A stretch of 64,000 bases of DNA from Petrosia ficiformis (lineage: Eukaryota; Porifera; Demospongiae; Haplosclerida; Petrosiidae). The notes under the pieces were generated by a model. The model searched no databases and was not told the DNA's origin. It saw only the letters and a program-made list of their open reading frames with translations. Of this stretch, positions 1 to 13,320 are shown piece by piece (the stretch's first letter is position 1; every line of letters starts with the position of its first letter). The translations under genes and the position numbers were made by a program. The stretch is from positions 4,236,001 through 4,300,000 of the forward strand of contig OX345636.1 of assembly GCA_947044365.1 (NCBI GenBank). Reading direction: 5' to 3'.

Positions 1-299
1 TACTATTACCTTTTAATAATACAGTGCTATCTTAGCAATAGACCATTTATTTGAGTGACATCAAAATGTGCATGTTGACGCTCAGGAACTTTCATTGACA
101 GCTCTACATGTATGTTCAATCAGCTTCTCTACTTTAGTTAGAGTATATATAGTCATTCATGTAGTACATGTACAATACAGTTATATAGATACATCATATT
201 ACTGATGTGATTTTTATAAAGTAATTACAGACTTTGCAGTGCCTTTCTAAACTATCATTATTATGATTATGTTGTTTCTCTGCACTGCATTGTACATAG
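1..299. other. 5' flank or intron of the SAMD3-like gene
   Basis: The stretch is AT-rich with several ACATGTA words and no convincing open exon. It ends in a splice acceptor (TACATAG) just before the first recognised exon, so it is probably intronic; earlier exons would lie before the window. Confidence 0.5.
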
Positions 300-2725
300 G
301 AGGTTTCTGGTACACCTAACCGCATTGTGAAGGTTGGAACTACCGTTCAACCACATTCTAACTGGCTTCAGAACTTCCAAGTGCCTAAAAATTTTTCAAC
401 TCGTACAATGATGGCCCTAAACAGTGGAGACAAATCGAGCATCACAAGTTCAGTCCGGAAAGAGATCATTGCTGCTGTGTCCACACTAGTTATGGTGCAT
501 GTAACCTACCCCACTTCGGATGAGTACAGCCATATCTGTGAACTACTGGTTAGAGAGTACCCGATTCTTTCTGACTGTTTTGGATGTGGCTATGTGAGAG
601 TAATGTGTCATGTAACAGTTTCTATATAGTTTATACTTCTACAGTCATATAATTATGTGACTAGCCATAGGAAAATGCACGACTACTAAATATTATTTAA
701 AGATACATGCAAGTGTTTGATCAAAATTATTAGTTTTAGTAGTAGTGCATTTTCCTATGGTGGCTCACATATAAATGATATGATGTTTATTCCCTATGTA
801 CATGTACATGTTCTGTTATATATATACAGTCAACCTGGCGAAGTAAACTGATAAACAGATTTAAAAATTCCAGAAAGGGATCAAAAAGGAAATTACCAAA
901 CGATTCAAACAATGACAGTGTAGATGAACCACCTAACAAAGTAGCCAAAGGGTCTACCCCTAGCCGTTTCTACCTTCATCCTAAAGGAGAGTCCCTCCCT
1001 GAAGCTGAATACGAAAAGCTTGTATATCAACTAAAGGTTGAATTTACTGAAAAAAGTCATCCAAAATCAAAGACAATGAAAAGTCTGATGGATGACACTT
1101 TCACAACACGGAGGAAGTGGATAGTTGACGAGCAACCGAAAGTAGTGGAAGTATTGGCAAAGTTTCCGTTCCTTAATTCGGAACGATGGGTGAGTCTTAA
1201 TACTGATCTACATGTACATCCATATGCAGATGTACATGTACATATATACTCATATCTTTACATGTATGTATATACTGAGTGAGATTAAATGAGAATATAT
1301 CTGTACAGGTACACTTTGTGACACACATTGAAACACAACTGTTCTCTTTTGTAATTCTCAACATACATGTAGTTAAGACGAGAGTTCAAGGTGATAACGA
1401 ATATAGAAGGGGTTTCCGGTTTAGTGGAAGAGTGGATAACCAGGTGGCAGCCCACTATACTGGGATACATAGAAAAAGAGGCTTTATCAAGCACTGCACT
1501 CAAAATTAAACTTGCTGATTTAGAAGGTAATGATTGAAATATTCCTCTCATGTAATACCAAGTAATAATTATTCTTTACAGCGCATTAAGTGTGTTGATG
1601 TGGCACAATAATTGGGCTTGTAAAGGTTGAAATTAGATAATGCGCAAACGAAGTGAGTATACATTATCTTTTGGAGACCTTTATTATCCCACCTGAGTGC
1701 CATGGTAAAATGCTTAATACACTGTAAAAAAGGCTTAGTGCATTCACTTGACATTCATTAATTCAAGGACATTTTCATGCATAGACATTTACATGTACAT
1801 GTACCCACTTCTGCAGATGATACAGAGAAGTGTATAACTGCACTTGAGCACCTATTATACCCAAGATCACAGAAGACAAAATTTAGTATCCTACATTCGT
1901 GCATGGTAAGTGCATTTCTTGTTGTATCTTCCATCTTTAATTCAATGACAGTGGTGAATTCATGACACTATTGTTAAAGTAATCGAAGCACTCACACTGT
2001 AGTACATGTCAATTGTCAAAAACAGTGTCTGAGTATAGGCCAGCTGGAATATTAACAGCTGCACCTACTCTTCTTCCTTCTATATCACTGCATGCTATTA
2101 GTACAGAAAGAAAGGTATTCAGTTGTAGATTGTAAGCTCACCAAAACAGTAATTATGCTTTAGTTCATAATAACAGCTACACATGTACATGTACATAACA
2201 TAACCAATCAAGTACTTCAATAATTTTTGGTAAAGTTTCTACATGGGATAATTGAAAATGCATGAAGAATGATAAGGAACCACTATGCATGCTCACTCTA
2301 GCATCAAGTAAGTCTGCATCTAGAGTGTAGTTTGATCTGTGTGATGGAATGTTTTTCTATAATATCCGATCTTTCTCGATATACGTTAACTGAATTTTGT
2401 CCCTTTGTTAACACAGGGCTGTGTTGATGTGGATGACGAAGTGCAGAAACTGAAAAGGAAAGAGCCATTCATAGTTGTTGCTGACAGTGATGATATAACA
2501 GAATACTTCATATATGTTGAGTCTCAGTTCTTAGTCAGCACAACTACACTTGAAGATGCTCTGGCAAACTTGATTTGTGCATACTTTGTTTTTGACATAG
2601 TATACCCAAGACCTATGTACCCTCTACTAATTCTCCTACAGAATACTCTGATGGGAATCAAGGACAGCCAGAAGCTACCCACATCAGTCTGTACTCTACT
2701 TACGAGTATTTCGACCATCCATTAA
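300..2725 (+). CDS. SAMD3-like protein, 3' exons (5' end outside window)
   Basis: Six exons can be joined in phase: 300-593, 830-1189, 1391-1526, 1817-1905 and 2417-2725, the last ending in TAA; the first begins inside the protein. Donors are GTGAGA, GTGAGT, GTAATG and GTAAGT, and the phases agree at each junction (for example GAA G|AT at 1526/1817), giving about 395 codons in five visible exons. The product has a Ser/Thr-rich start, a basic segment (FKNSRKGSKRK), then FYLHPKGESLPEAEYEKL, a run of charged helix ending TTRRKWI, and a C-terminal domain with PFIVVADSDD, then YFVFDIVYPRPMYPLLILLQ. This order resembles the expanded 'sterile alpha motif domain-containing 3-like' proteins of fish and cnidarians, from memory of the family. 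No SAM domain is visible here; if present it would be upstream. Function unknown. The stretch at 2045-2115 is open but does not fit the phase, so I left it out. Confidence 0.6.
665..760. mobile_element. 96-bp hairpin MITE in an intron
   Basis: CCATAGGAAAATGCAC at the left end is answered by GTGCATTTTCCTATGG at the right end. The match continues inward through AGTAGT/ACTACT. The element sits in the intron between the first two recognised exons of the SAMD3-like gene and has no coding capacity. Confidence 0.7.
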
Positions 2726-3064
2726 AAAATATTGTTTACATGCATGTACATAAAGATATGCCATTACTGTAGTATTATTATAAATTTAATAGTCTACTGA
2801 TTTCTGTATAGTTTTTATTCAGAAGAATTTTTGTCAATATCACTTTTACTCTCCACATTCAATTACTGCAACTCTGAAAAGGTGTTACCACAATTCTTTT
2901 GGAGTAATAAGATTTACTCCCTTGAAGAGTTTTATTTGCCCGGCTGCTGCAACTCTCTTTAAAGAGTAATGGTTACTCCAATGTTTTAACAGTGTGGAGT
3001 TAAAACAGTATACTTTGTGCTACTACTGCACACTAGTGTGCATGGGATTTAGCACATTACTTTT
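2726..3064. other. intergenic, ACTC-rich spacer
   Basis: After the stop codon there is AT-rich sequence. Around 2850-3000 short words such as ACTCC, GGAGT and CTCTTTAAAGAGT recur in both orientations. This could be the decayed edge of an element. I see no gene. Confidence 0.4.
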
Positions 3065-4618
3065 TTGTGTGTATGGAAACACAATCATAAACCATCAAGT
3101 AAGTGCAGATATATAAAAAGTATTATTAGAAGTTATATCCCACAATTTACAAAGTTGACACAAATCCTTAGCAGTGTATCCACATATGGAAGAAAGCTGG
3201 TGTTATTAGACAACATGCAGTTGAATACACAAGTTTCACACTCCTTTGTGCTGCTTCACAGCACTCACAAGCTCAATGATTTTATACTATGTGTTATGGT
3301 TTAAATGTTGCAAGTAGCTAGACAGCCATTTATGATAGCAGGAATAGACCTTTCAAGATTTAAATCTTTTCATTTAAACTATCTAGAATCTATTTACTGT
3401 AAAACACAACATTCATCAAGCAACGTATGGACATATATAACATCTAGCAATTTAAAACCAAAAGTGTTTCAATAAAGAGAAATCGATTCATTGAGATGGA
3501 ATGAGAAATAATCAGTTGGCTAGTTTAAACTCCACAACATGCTAGTTTGTTTTATGATGTTTTGAAAAGGCTTCATTAAATGAAATTTAATTACAGTGCA
3601 AAATGTTACCTCAAAAGAATACATTATGTTATGTCATATAGTTGTGCATGTAATTCTTTTTATTTCTTAGCAGCAACATCCACTTCAATTGATCACTACT
3701 ACAGCAATTGATCAGCTACTGGGCAAACCACTCAACCCGAGACAGTTGATATGTACTTTTTCTTATTTTATATCCAGTTGTCATTTGGTGTACAGCTATT
3801 TGGGACAGATAGGCATATGCATACAGTTGACAATACCTATCACTCACAACCTATATTTTCATTAAACTAATATGTTATACTGAATAGTATGTGACTTTTG
3901 TAATATAGTATTGTAGAAGGAAACAACGAGTAAAGAAAACATTGCATGAGTAGTAACCATGAAGCCTTTATTGTAAAAATAATGTTTATATCATAATTGT
4001 ACCACTGGAAAGTATGAATTAAAGGATGTCAAGATTAAGGAAAAAAGACTTGGAATGAAAACACTGGGATGATCACAAACATTGCTTACATATCAAGAGC
4101 AGTAATTGCACATGGCAGTGTAACATGCACTGCAAAAATTAAATCATTAAAAATACTATTTTATTAGCTAATGCAGTTGCATCAAATAGCTTAATTTAGT
4201 TTGTGAGTTGTCATAAAAGAAACAGTCACTACATGCACGCATGTTACTACCACATAATATGTATTGAAAAGCATAAATTAAATTTATTGTTTGTGGGTTT
4301 ACAATCATGTTGAGATAAAATTAAACTAGCATTAATTTATTTTAGTATAAATTATACTAAATATTTGACATGAAATAATGAGTAGACAGCGGTCTAAAAT
4401 TATAGAATAATAAAAGTTTGTTGGTTTACAAACCTTTTTGATGCCGAGATACAATTATATGTAGTCTTTGAGATATGAGTAGACAGCACCCTAAAATTAT
4501 AATGCTTCAACTATAATTGAACATAATTAGTATCTGTTGCATAAAATGTATGTATCCAACTAAGTGTTAAATCCTTGCAACTGTACTAACAACTAATTTA
4601 GCCAACATGTTTTTTCAG

Positions 4619-4660
4619 TTTTCATAGAGGATGCTGTGGCCACAGCATCCTCTATGAAAA
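4619..4660. repeat. Perfect 42-bp palindrome
   Basis: The arms meet at GTGG|CCAC and contain CATAGAGGATGCTGTGG and its exact complement, with no loop. It looks like two ends of the CAATTGTCATAGAGGATGCTGTGGC family joined head to head. The copy B equivalent at 10500-10549 is also perfect; the copy C equivalent near 18215-18262 has mismatches. Confidence 0.85.
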
Positions 4661-4984
4661 TTGACAGTGTAGACATGGTGGATATGTATAGTACTGTGGT
4701 TATAATTATCATTACCTCTTTTGCTGTCTACTCATATTTTATACACTGTATCAACAATTTACCACTTAAAGTGATTGTGCTAGACAGCAAAAGGGCTTGG
4801 AAATGTCCAAACGCATAACTTAATTTTATTCTAGAGTACATTTTTATGTCATAATAACATCATGCTTGTAGCCACAACAATTTGTGTGGCAAACTATATA
4901 GATTGAAATTCAATCCTTGCAACTGTACTAAAAACTAAATTAGCCATTATGTTTTTGCAGTGTTAATTGTTAGTGTATGGTAAA

Positions 4985-5092
4985 CAGAATTTAATTTATA
5001 TAAAATTTATAGGTGCTAAGTTTCGATTATATAGTCTAAATAATCAAAATGTGACAGCTATGAATTTTATATAAAGTAAATTCTGTTTGTAT
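4985..5092. mobile_element. Short TIR element (about 105 bp)
   Basis: Left end CAGAATTTAATTTATATAAA is answered by an inverted right end running into AAGTAAATTCTG, with TTATAG/CTATGA inside. A related copy lies near 19590-19690 in block C. Non-coding MITE. Confidence 0.6.
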
Positions 5093-5959
5093 GAATTCCA
5101 CATATTCTTGTGGGTCTCATCAAAAGAGTCCATTATTATATATAGTTACAATACTACTTAGCATCAGTAACGTGATATGTGTTACAGACTATAGAGTGAC
5201 AAATAATGATTACTTGTGTGTGCAAAAGTTTCAACTGATAGCCATGCAGGAAACCGTATACATTTGAAAATAATGTTAAAATAACCAATTTTAGTGAATA
5301 TATTAGAGTAGAGTTGCAAGCATTTAATAATTAATTGGTTGTTCTTGATACATATATATATTATACCACAGACACTCTAAACTAATAAATAAATCTATTC
5401 AATTATAATAGAACAATTGCAATTTTAGTGTGCTGTCTACTCATGCTTCATATCAAAAATTTATGTGTAATTTTATCTCACCATCAAAAAAGTTTGTAAA
5501 CCCACAAACTCTACTCATATTTCATGTCAATAATTTAGTATAATTTAGTATAATTTATACTAAAGTATATGTCATCTTATTTGACCATGATTGCAGCACA
5601 TAATTTAATTTATACTTTTCAATAATTGGTGCACATTATGCAATTGATATAAACATTATTTTAGTATAAAGGATGCCAAAACTAAGGAAAGAAGACATGT
5701 GATTAATGGAATGAAATCACTGGGATGATCACAAACATTGCTTACATATCAAGAGCAGTAATTGCATATAGCAGTGTAGCATGCACTGCAAAAATTAAGT
5801 CGTTAAAATAACTATTTTATTGGTTAATGCCGTTGCATGGAATAGCTTAATTTAGTTTGTCAATTGTCATAGAGAATGCTGTGGCCACATGCATGCATGC
5901 TACTACGACATAATGTATCTGTTATTACAACATAAAAGGCACCAAGTACTATGCTTTAC

Positions 5960-6240
5960 AGTGCTTTAGTTTGACCATTTAGTTATAGTTATAGTATGTC
6001 TAGTTTGTCACAATTTCAGTTATAGTTAACTAAAACAATTTCAGGCTTACTAAAATAGTTTTACTTTTACTTAACTAACTAAAGGTGCTCGATATTGGGC
6101 AATTTTCATTTTATTTAGTTTTGCATCGTTATTACTGTAGACCTTTAATTCAGTTACAGTTTAGTTAACTAAAAGTCTCAATGCCTTACTAAGTGGGATT
6201 TTAGTTATAGTTTTAGTTAATTATATAATACAACACTACT
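5960..6240. repeat. TTAGTTAACTAA-rich element
   Basis: The words TTAGTTATAGTT, AGTTAACTAA and their complements recur many times, so the strand can pair with itself at many registers. Relatives are at 11580-11815, 18410-18490, 48060-48200 and 48650-48860. No gene. Confidence 0.6.
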
Positions 6241-7341
6241 TATATCACTGTCTTTATGTAATGTTCTTTTACCACCTGCAGCCTAAATAGATTACTGACT
6301 AGTTAATAGTCATAATTATTTTAATAATAACAACTACTTAATTATAACACTCATTCACAAGTCAGCATCATAAATTTATACACTTGGTTTTTATAATTCA
6401 TGATATTTGTTTATGACAAAATCTTACCAGGACTATTAAAAGCCATTAAAATGATATTTTAACTGTAACTTGCGGCACATTTTATAAACAAAACTAAATA
6501 ATCTGTTGATTAATACAGTTAAACGTAATGGTGGTATAGTTGTATATGATACAGGGTGTTTGAAGCAACCATTGTTTAAGCATCCACTCTCCTATTGTGA
6601 CAACATAACCCAGTATCCCATGTTTTATAGCGCTCAAGTATTAAATTTTGAATAATTACAATTACTAGTACAAAATACTTTTGCATTCCCGTGTATTCTG
6701 CAGTACCAACTAACTAAATTTACAATATTTCTTGCAACTATAATATAGTACACGTATTTAAGAATTAGTTATATAGTTGTTCAGAATACATACATGCTAT
6801 GCCACAGATACTTTGTACTAATTATAGTTGAATGACTATAATTTTAGGGCAAAAAGGTTTGTAAACCCGAAACACATAATTTAATTTATACATTCCAATA
6901 CTTGGTGCACATTATGTCATAGTAACATACATGCATGTAGCCACAACATCCTCTATGGCAATTGACAAACTATATTGAAGCTTGTGCTATTCCTTGCAAA
7001 TGTACTAACCAATAAAATGGTTATTTTACTGATTAATTTTTTGCAGTGTTGATTATATTGTAACTCAGAACTCAGGGGAAATGTTATCATAAATCTGACT
7101 TTTGATATTGGCAGGTGAAAGAGATCGTAATTTTAAAATGATGTCTACGTGAAGGAAGGTTACTAATGAAACTGTACACCATTTCGACATATATGTATAT
7201 AGTATATTCTATGTCGTGATAAAGACAACCTTCAAAGCATCCGACAGTACTATAAATGTGCTACGTGAACAGTGGTTTGATATGTGCACTGCGTAGTTTG
7301 TAGCTTAATTAAGCTGTATAAACACGATTTTGAAGTCATGA

Positions 7342-7440
7342 AATATACTTGTTATGTCATGCCCACTCGTGCAAAATCAGGTTTATAATCACCTCACCCT
7401 CAAGCTCGGAGATTATAGCACTCGTGGCATGACATAACAA
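7342..7440. repeat. Hairpin element with TTATGTCATGCC ends
   Basis: GTTATGTCATGCCCACTCGTG is repeated inverted as CACTCGTGGCATGACATAAC, enclosing GTTTATAATC. This is the uninterrupted form; in copy B the same hairpin is split by a hAT-type insertion at 13024-13320. Confidence 0.75.
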
Positions 7441-7529
7441 TAACATATATATTAATATAATGTAATAATATATATGTAATATTTCTAGCCTGTTACTATG
7501 TTGTTGCTATGTGTTATATTTCAACTATA

Positions 7530-8105
7530 AGGAAGTTATAGACCGGTTTATAACTTCCCAGTTTCGCTGACTTTCGCAGACGCTGTAACCAAGGTAATAG
7601 TATAGCGCATGCGTAAATTAGAAAATTGTGTGGGCGGGGCGTTGCAGAAACAACTGTTCTTAGCTCGATAACTCTTGCATTTTACAAGATTCAAGATTGT
7701 AATTTTTTTACTGGTGAGTTGAAGTGTTAAGAAAGCTACAGATGTGAAATTCATGCTTCGTTAGTTGCAGAAGAACAGCAAGGCGAATGTATGAAACGTC
7801 CCGGGCTACGCCCACACTCTGGCTAAGCTTCATAACTTCCGTATTTTTAACAGTACAGACTTTTAACTTGTTTGAATGTATAGAAGAACTTCTAAGAACG
7901 CCATACATATCAACATTATCCTTCGTTAGTTGCTGGAAGGTAGCAAGGCGAGTGTTTGAATTGAAGTGGGTGGCTAGAAAACAGTTATAAAATGCGCGTA
8001 CGGTTTATAACAGAATTCTAAGCCCGCGCACTCGGGCGTGCCGCCCTCGTTGCTAGGGCTTAGAATTCTGTTATAAACCGCACGCCCATTTTATAACTAT
8101 AACAT
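7530..8105. mobile_element. Copy A-specific insertion with internal repeats and a long hairpin
   Basis: This GC-richer piece is absent from the matching place in copy B. It starts with the palindrome around GGAAGTTATAGACCGGTT and ends with a hairpin at 7984-8098, whose arms contain GGTTTATAACAGAATTCTAA and its complement around a GC-rich loop. Inside, CTTCGTTAGTTGC...GCAAGGCGA occurs twice (7757 and 7922). It also holds GCGCATGCGT (NRF1-like) near 7603 and GGGCGGGGCG near 7633, so it could carry promoter-like activity. The short open frames here are not convincing genes. Confidence 0.55.
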
Positions 8106-10499
8106 ATAATATGCTAACAGGTCCTATATACAAAATATAGGACCTGATATTTGTGTCCAAGGATGTGATAACCTGCGAGTCGAGATTAACATGAAAAGTA
8201 CTTGTGCCACATAGTAAGTAGCTACATAGACACTATTGATAATTCACAAGATTGAGTAGAATCTTTAGATGTTTTTAGTTTTAGTAAAATCCAGATATAG
8301 ATGTGAGTGATCGTCTTCTGAAACACATTTTGAGAGTGTTTTCATGTCAATTTGGATCTTATTGTGGGTTATACCAGCAGGCTTCTCAGCCATTCAATTA
8401 TAGTAGCATAATGTTTCTTATTATTATTAAATTATTCATGAAGGTGTGGTAATCTTATTTTGTGTGTGCTATAGCATCATGCTGCCACTGTCTACTTGAT
8501 ATAATGTTTACTCTCACTATAGTCACAGGCAAGAACGAAGATTTGCAAAGCACTGTAATGACACTAATTGTTTAATTAAGGTTTAATATTTTTGAAGTAT
8601 ATGAATGATATCAAAAAAAAATTATGCATCATAATAGCTATTCAATTGAAATGATCCAAAATAGTGAAGCCTTTCTCCATAGGGCCCATTTACAGCTGTT
8701 ACTGCTTCATTGATTGTTTTATATAAAAATATAAACACTACACACTATGTGTAAAAGTTACTCTCACTTAAGCCAGCTAATTTTATCAGGAGCTTATGAG
8801 CACAGCGAAGTAGTGTAAAGGAACTTCAAACTTCAATGTTATTTTGCAATCTATCTATTGTTGAATGAAATGTTGTGCGAATATCCTTATATGGAAACAC
8901 AATCATAAACCATCAAGTAAGTCAGATAAAAATTATTATTAGGAAATATATCCCACAATTCACAAAGTTGACACAAATGCTGAGCAGTGTATCCATATAT
9001 GGAAGACAGCTGGTGATATTTGACAACAGTTGGATACACAAATTTCACATTCTCTTGCGTTGCTTCACAGCACTCACAAGCTCCCTGATTTTATACTTGC
9101 ATGTTTTATTGTTTAAATGTTGCAAGTAGCTAGACAGCCATCTATGATAGCAGGAATAGACCTTTCCAGATTTAAATCATTTCATTCAAACTACTTAGAA
9201 TTTATTTACTGATAAAATGCAACATTCATCAAGCAACTTATGACCATATATAACATATAGCAATTTATTTTATATAAGTAAAAGTAAAAATAAATAGACT
9301 CATCGAGGTGGAAAAACAAATAACCAATTGGTTACTTCAAATCATACAACATGCTAGTTGGTTTTATGATGGTTGAAGAGGCTTCTTTAAATGAAGTTTG
9401 ATTACAGTGCAAAATGTTACCTCCAAAGAATACATTAAGTTATGTCATATAGTTTTGCATGTAATTCTTTTTATTACTTAGCAGCAAAACCCACTTCAAT
9501 TAATCACTACTATTTCAATTGATCAGCTACTGTGCAAACCGCTCAACCAAGACAGTTGATATGTACTTTTTCTTATTTTATCTGCAGTTGTCATTTGGTG
9601 TACAGCTATTTGGGACAAATAGGCAAATGCATGCAGTTGACATTACCTATCACTCACAGCCTATATTTTCATTAGACTAATATGTTATACTGAATACTAT
9701 GTGACCTTTGTATTATAGTATTGTAGAAGGAAACAACGAGGAAAGAACACGTGTGTTGCTTATATTAACCATGAAGACTTTTTGTAAAATTAATAATATT
9801 TATATTATAATTGTCCATTTACAATCTATGATTTAAAGGATGCAAGATTATGGAATGATAACACTGGGATGTTCACAAATATTGCTTACAATCATATCAA
9901 GAGCAGTAATTGCATATGGCTGTGTAACATGTACTGCAAAAACTAGCATAATTTAGTTTGTCAATTGTCATAAAGGAAGCAGTGGCCACATACATGCATG
10001 TTACTACAACATAATATGCCCAAAAGTATAATTAAATTTTGACTTTGTGGGTTTACAATTATGGTCAAATAAAATTACATTAGCATTAATTTACTTTAGT
10101 ATAAATTATACTAAATCTTTGACATGAAATATGAATAGATAGTACTCTAAAACTATAGAGTAAAGGTTTGTGGGATTACAAATGTTATTGACGGCGAGAT
10201 AGAATTTCACATGCTTTAAGTATAAATTATACTAAATCCTCGACATGAAATAATGAGTAGACAGTGCTCTAAAATTATAGAATAATAAAAGTTTGTTGGT
10301 TTACAAACCTTTTTGATGGCGAGATACAATTACACATACATTAGCTAAGTCTTTGAAATATGAGTAGACAGCACCCTAAAATTATATTGCTTCGATTATA
10401 ATTGAACATAATAAGTACAAAGTTTCTGTTGTATATATCCATCTAAGTGTTAAATCCTTGCAACTGTTCTATAACCACTAATTTAGCCAACATGTTTTT

Positions 10500-10549
10500 T
10501 CAATTTTCATAGAGGATGCTGTGGCCACAGCATCCTCTATGAAAATTGA
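10500..10549. repeat. Perfect 50-bp palindrome
   Basis: Centre GTGG|CCAC, with arms extending to CAATTTTCATAGAGG and its complement and no loop or mismatch. It is the longer partner of the palindrome at 4619-4660. Such structures can extrude as cruciforms and are usually unstable, so intact copies may reflect recent insertion or gene conversion. Confidence 0.85.
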
Positions 10550-13023
10550 CAGTGTAGACATGTGTGGTACTGTGGTTATAATTGCATAGTGAAATTATCA
10601 TTACCTCTTTATAATATAATATTGTATAATATAAGTATAAGATCTTCATAATAAATGTATAAAATATTACATTAATTATTATAACATGATTATTTTAGTT
10701 AAATATACTTTTAACTAAAAACACCTTTTAGCATGACATTATGACAATCAGTTAACTAACTAAACTATACCTTATTTACAAGTCTATTTCTACAACTATT
10801 TGTGAACTATTGATTAACATGGATTCCTCTCAATCTTGTGACTTATCAATAGTGCTGTCTACTTATATTTTATACACTGTATCAACAATTTAGTAACTTT
10901 ACCACTGATTGTACCAGACACCAAAAGGGTTTGGAAATGTGCAAACGCCTAACTTTATTTTATTCCAGTGTACATTTTTATACTTGGCACATAATGTCAT
11001 AGTAACATCATGCTTGTAGCCACAACAATCTGTGTGGCAAACTATACTGATTGAAATTCATGCCATTCCTTGAAACTGTACTAACAAATAAATTAATTAT
11101 TTTAATAATTTAATTTTGTACTTCTTGGTGTACAGCTATTTGGGACATATAGGCATATGCATGTAGTTGACATTAACTATCACTCCCAGCCTATAATTTC
11201 ATTACACTAATATGTTATACTGAATAGTATCTGACCTTTGTAATATAGTATTGTAGAAGGAAAAAATGAGGTAAATGCACATGCATGAGTAGTAACCATA
11301 GATAGGGTTTGACCCTTTGGATTGTACTGCAAAAATGAAATAACACGTGTGTTACTTAACCATGAAAACGTTTTGTAAAATTAATAATATTTATATCAAA
11401 ATTGTCCCTCTGCAATTTATGAATTAAAGGATGCCAAAACTAAGGAAAGAATAGAGAATGCTGTGGCCACATGCATGCATGCTACTACGACATAATGTGT
11501 ATGTTACTACAACATAAAAGGCACCAAATACTATGCTTTAATGTAGTGCTGCTTTAGTTTGACATAATGAGCCCATTTTATAGTATGTCTAGTTTGTCCC
11601 AATTTTAGTTATAGTGAACTAAAACAGTTTAGGCTTACTAAATAAGTTTTACTTTTACTTAACTAACTAAATGTGCTCGATAATGGCCAATTTTCATTTA
11701 TTTAGTTTTGCATGGTTATTACTGCAGACTTGTAATTCAGTTACAGTTTAGTTAACTAAAAGTCACAATGCCTTACTAAGTGGGATTTTAGTTATAGTTT
11801 TAGTTAATTATATAATACAACACTACTTATATCACTGTCTTTATGCAATGTTCTTTTACTACAGGCAGCTTATATAGATTATTGACTATTACTGAATTAT
11901 AATTATGACACTCATTCACAATGAAGTCAGCATCGTAAATTTATACTCTTGGTTTTTATAATTCATGATAATATTATTTGTTTACGACAAAATATTACCA
12001 TGATTATTAAAAGCTATTAAAATGATATCTTAACTGTAGTCTGTGGCACATTTTATAAACAAAGCTAAATAATTGATTAATACAGTTTTAAGTAATGCTG
12101 ATATAGTTGTATATGATACAGGGTGTTTGAAACTACCCTTGTGTAAGCATCCACTTCCCTATTGTGACTGTATGATCCAGTATTCCATATTTTATAATTA
12201 GAGACTGCAGCAGATATCCGCAAGAGATTTATAGTACTCAAGGATTTGAATAATTACAATTACTAGTACAGAATACTTTTTGTATTCCCGTGTATTCTGC
12301 AGTACCAACTAACTAAATTTACAATATTTTTTGCAACTATAATATATTATTAAATACATTTTTATTTGTTACTTCAAAACCTTTCTTTTTACAGTGTTTT
12401 AATAACTTTAATTTTACACTTTCAAACTCAATGAACATTTTGATGTAAAAAAAATAGTTAAAATAAGTAATTCATTGGTTAGTACACGTATTTAACAATT
12501 AGTTAGTTGTTCAGAATACATACATGTTATACCACAGATACTTTGTACTCAATTATTCAATTATGCATGTAGCCACAACATTCTCTATGGCAATTGACAA
12601 ACTATATTGAAGCTTGTGCTATTCCTTGCAAATGTACTAACCAATAAAATGGTTATTTTAACGATTTATTTTTTGCAGTGTTGATTTATATTGTAACTCA
12701 GAGCTCAGAGGAAAAGTTATCATAAATTTGAGTTTTGATACTGGCAGGTGAAAGAGATCGTAATTTAAAATGATGTCTACGTGAAGGAAGGTTACTAATG
12801 AAACTGTACACCATTTCGACATATATGTATGTAGTATATTCTACATCATGATAAAGACAGCCTTCAAAGCTTCTGACAGTACTATAAATGTGGTACGTGA
12901 AACGTGGTTTGATATGTGCACTGTGTGATTTGTAGCTTCATTAAGCTGTATATATAAACACGACTTGAAGTCATGAAATATATTAGTTATGTCATGCCCA
13001 CTCGTGCAATATCAGGTTTATAA

Positions 13024-13320
13024 TAGGACTGGGACGAATAATAGATTAATCGATTAATTGATTAATCAATCGATATTGAAAATTCTTCTCATTATTGATT
13101 ATAAGTCTGTGATATCGATTACGCTAATTATTACAGAAAACATTCTTCTCAAGCATATGATGGCAAGTAATGTACAATATGGAAGTGATAGGAAGCCTTT
13201 TTGATCATCAAATGGGAGGAGTTTCCTGTATTAATTCTTATGCTGATTTTAGTCGATTATCAATTGACTTGAAGTTATAGTGATAATCGATTTCAGAATC
13301 TCAGCCGATTCCCCGCCCTA
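13024..13320. mobile_element. Non-autonomous hAT-type element with 8-bp target duplication
   Basis: The 297-bp element begins TAGGACTGGGACGAAT and ends in the inverted related sequence ATTCCCCGCCCTA. It is flanked on both sides by GTTTATAA (13016-13023 and 13321-13328). Copy A keeps the empty site with one GTTTATAA at 7381-7388. An 8-bp duplication and TAGGG-type ends are characteristic of hAT transposons. The inside is rich in ATCGATTAAT words and codes for nothing. Confidence 0.85.

Larger units (their letters stand above)
3065..8760. repeat. Long repeat block, copy A
   Basis: The sequence from ATGGAAACACAATCATAAAC (3073) onward recurs in the same order at 8889 and 16779. Shared landmarks are the GGAAGAAAGCTGG segment, the TACAGCTATTTGGGACA segment, a CATAGAGGATGCTGTGGC palindrome, TTAGTTAACTAA-rich stretches and an end near AGTTACTCTCAC (8757). 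Copies differ by substitutions and by insertions of smaller elements. Open frames inside are short and not conserved between copies, so the block appears non-coding: either a large non-autonomous transposon or a segmental duplication made of packed MITEs. Confidence 0.7.

Noticed and set aside
2045..2115. Open stretch ILTAAPTLLPSISLHAIS between SAMD3-like exons
   Set aside because: No acceptor gives the phase needed by the exons on both sides, while those two join directly in phase.
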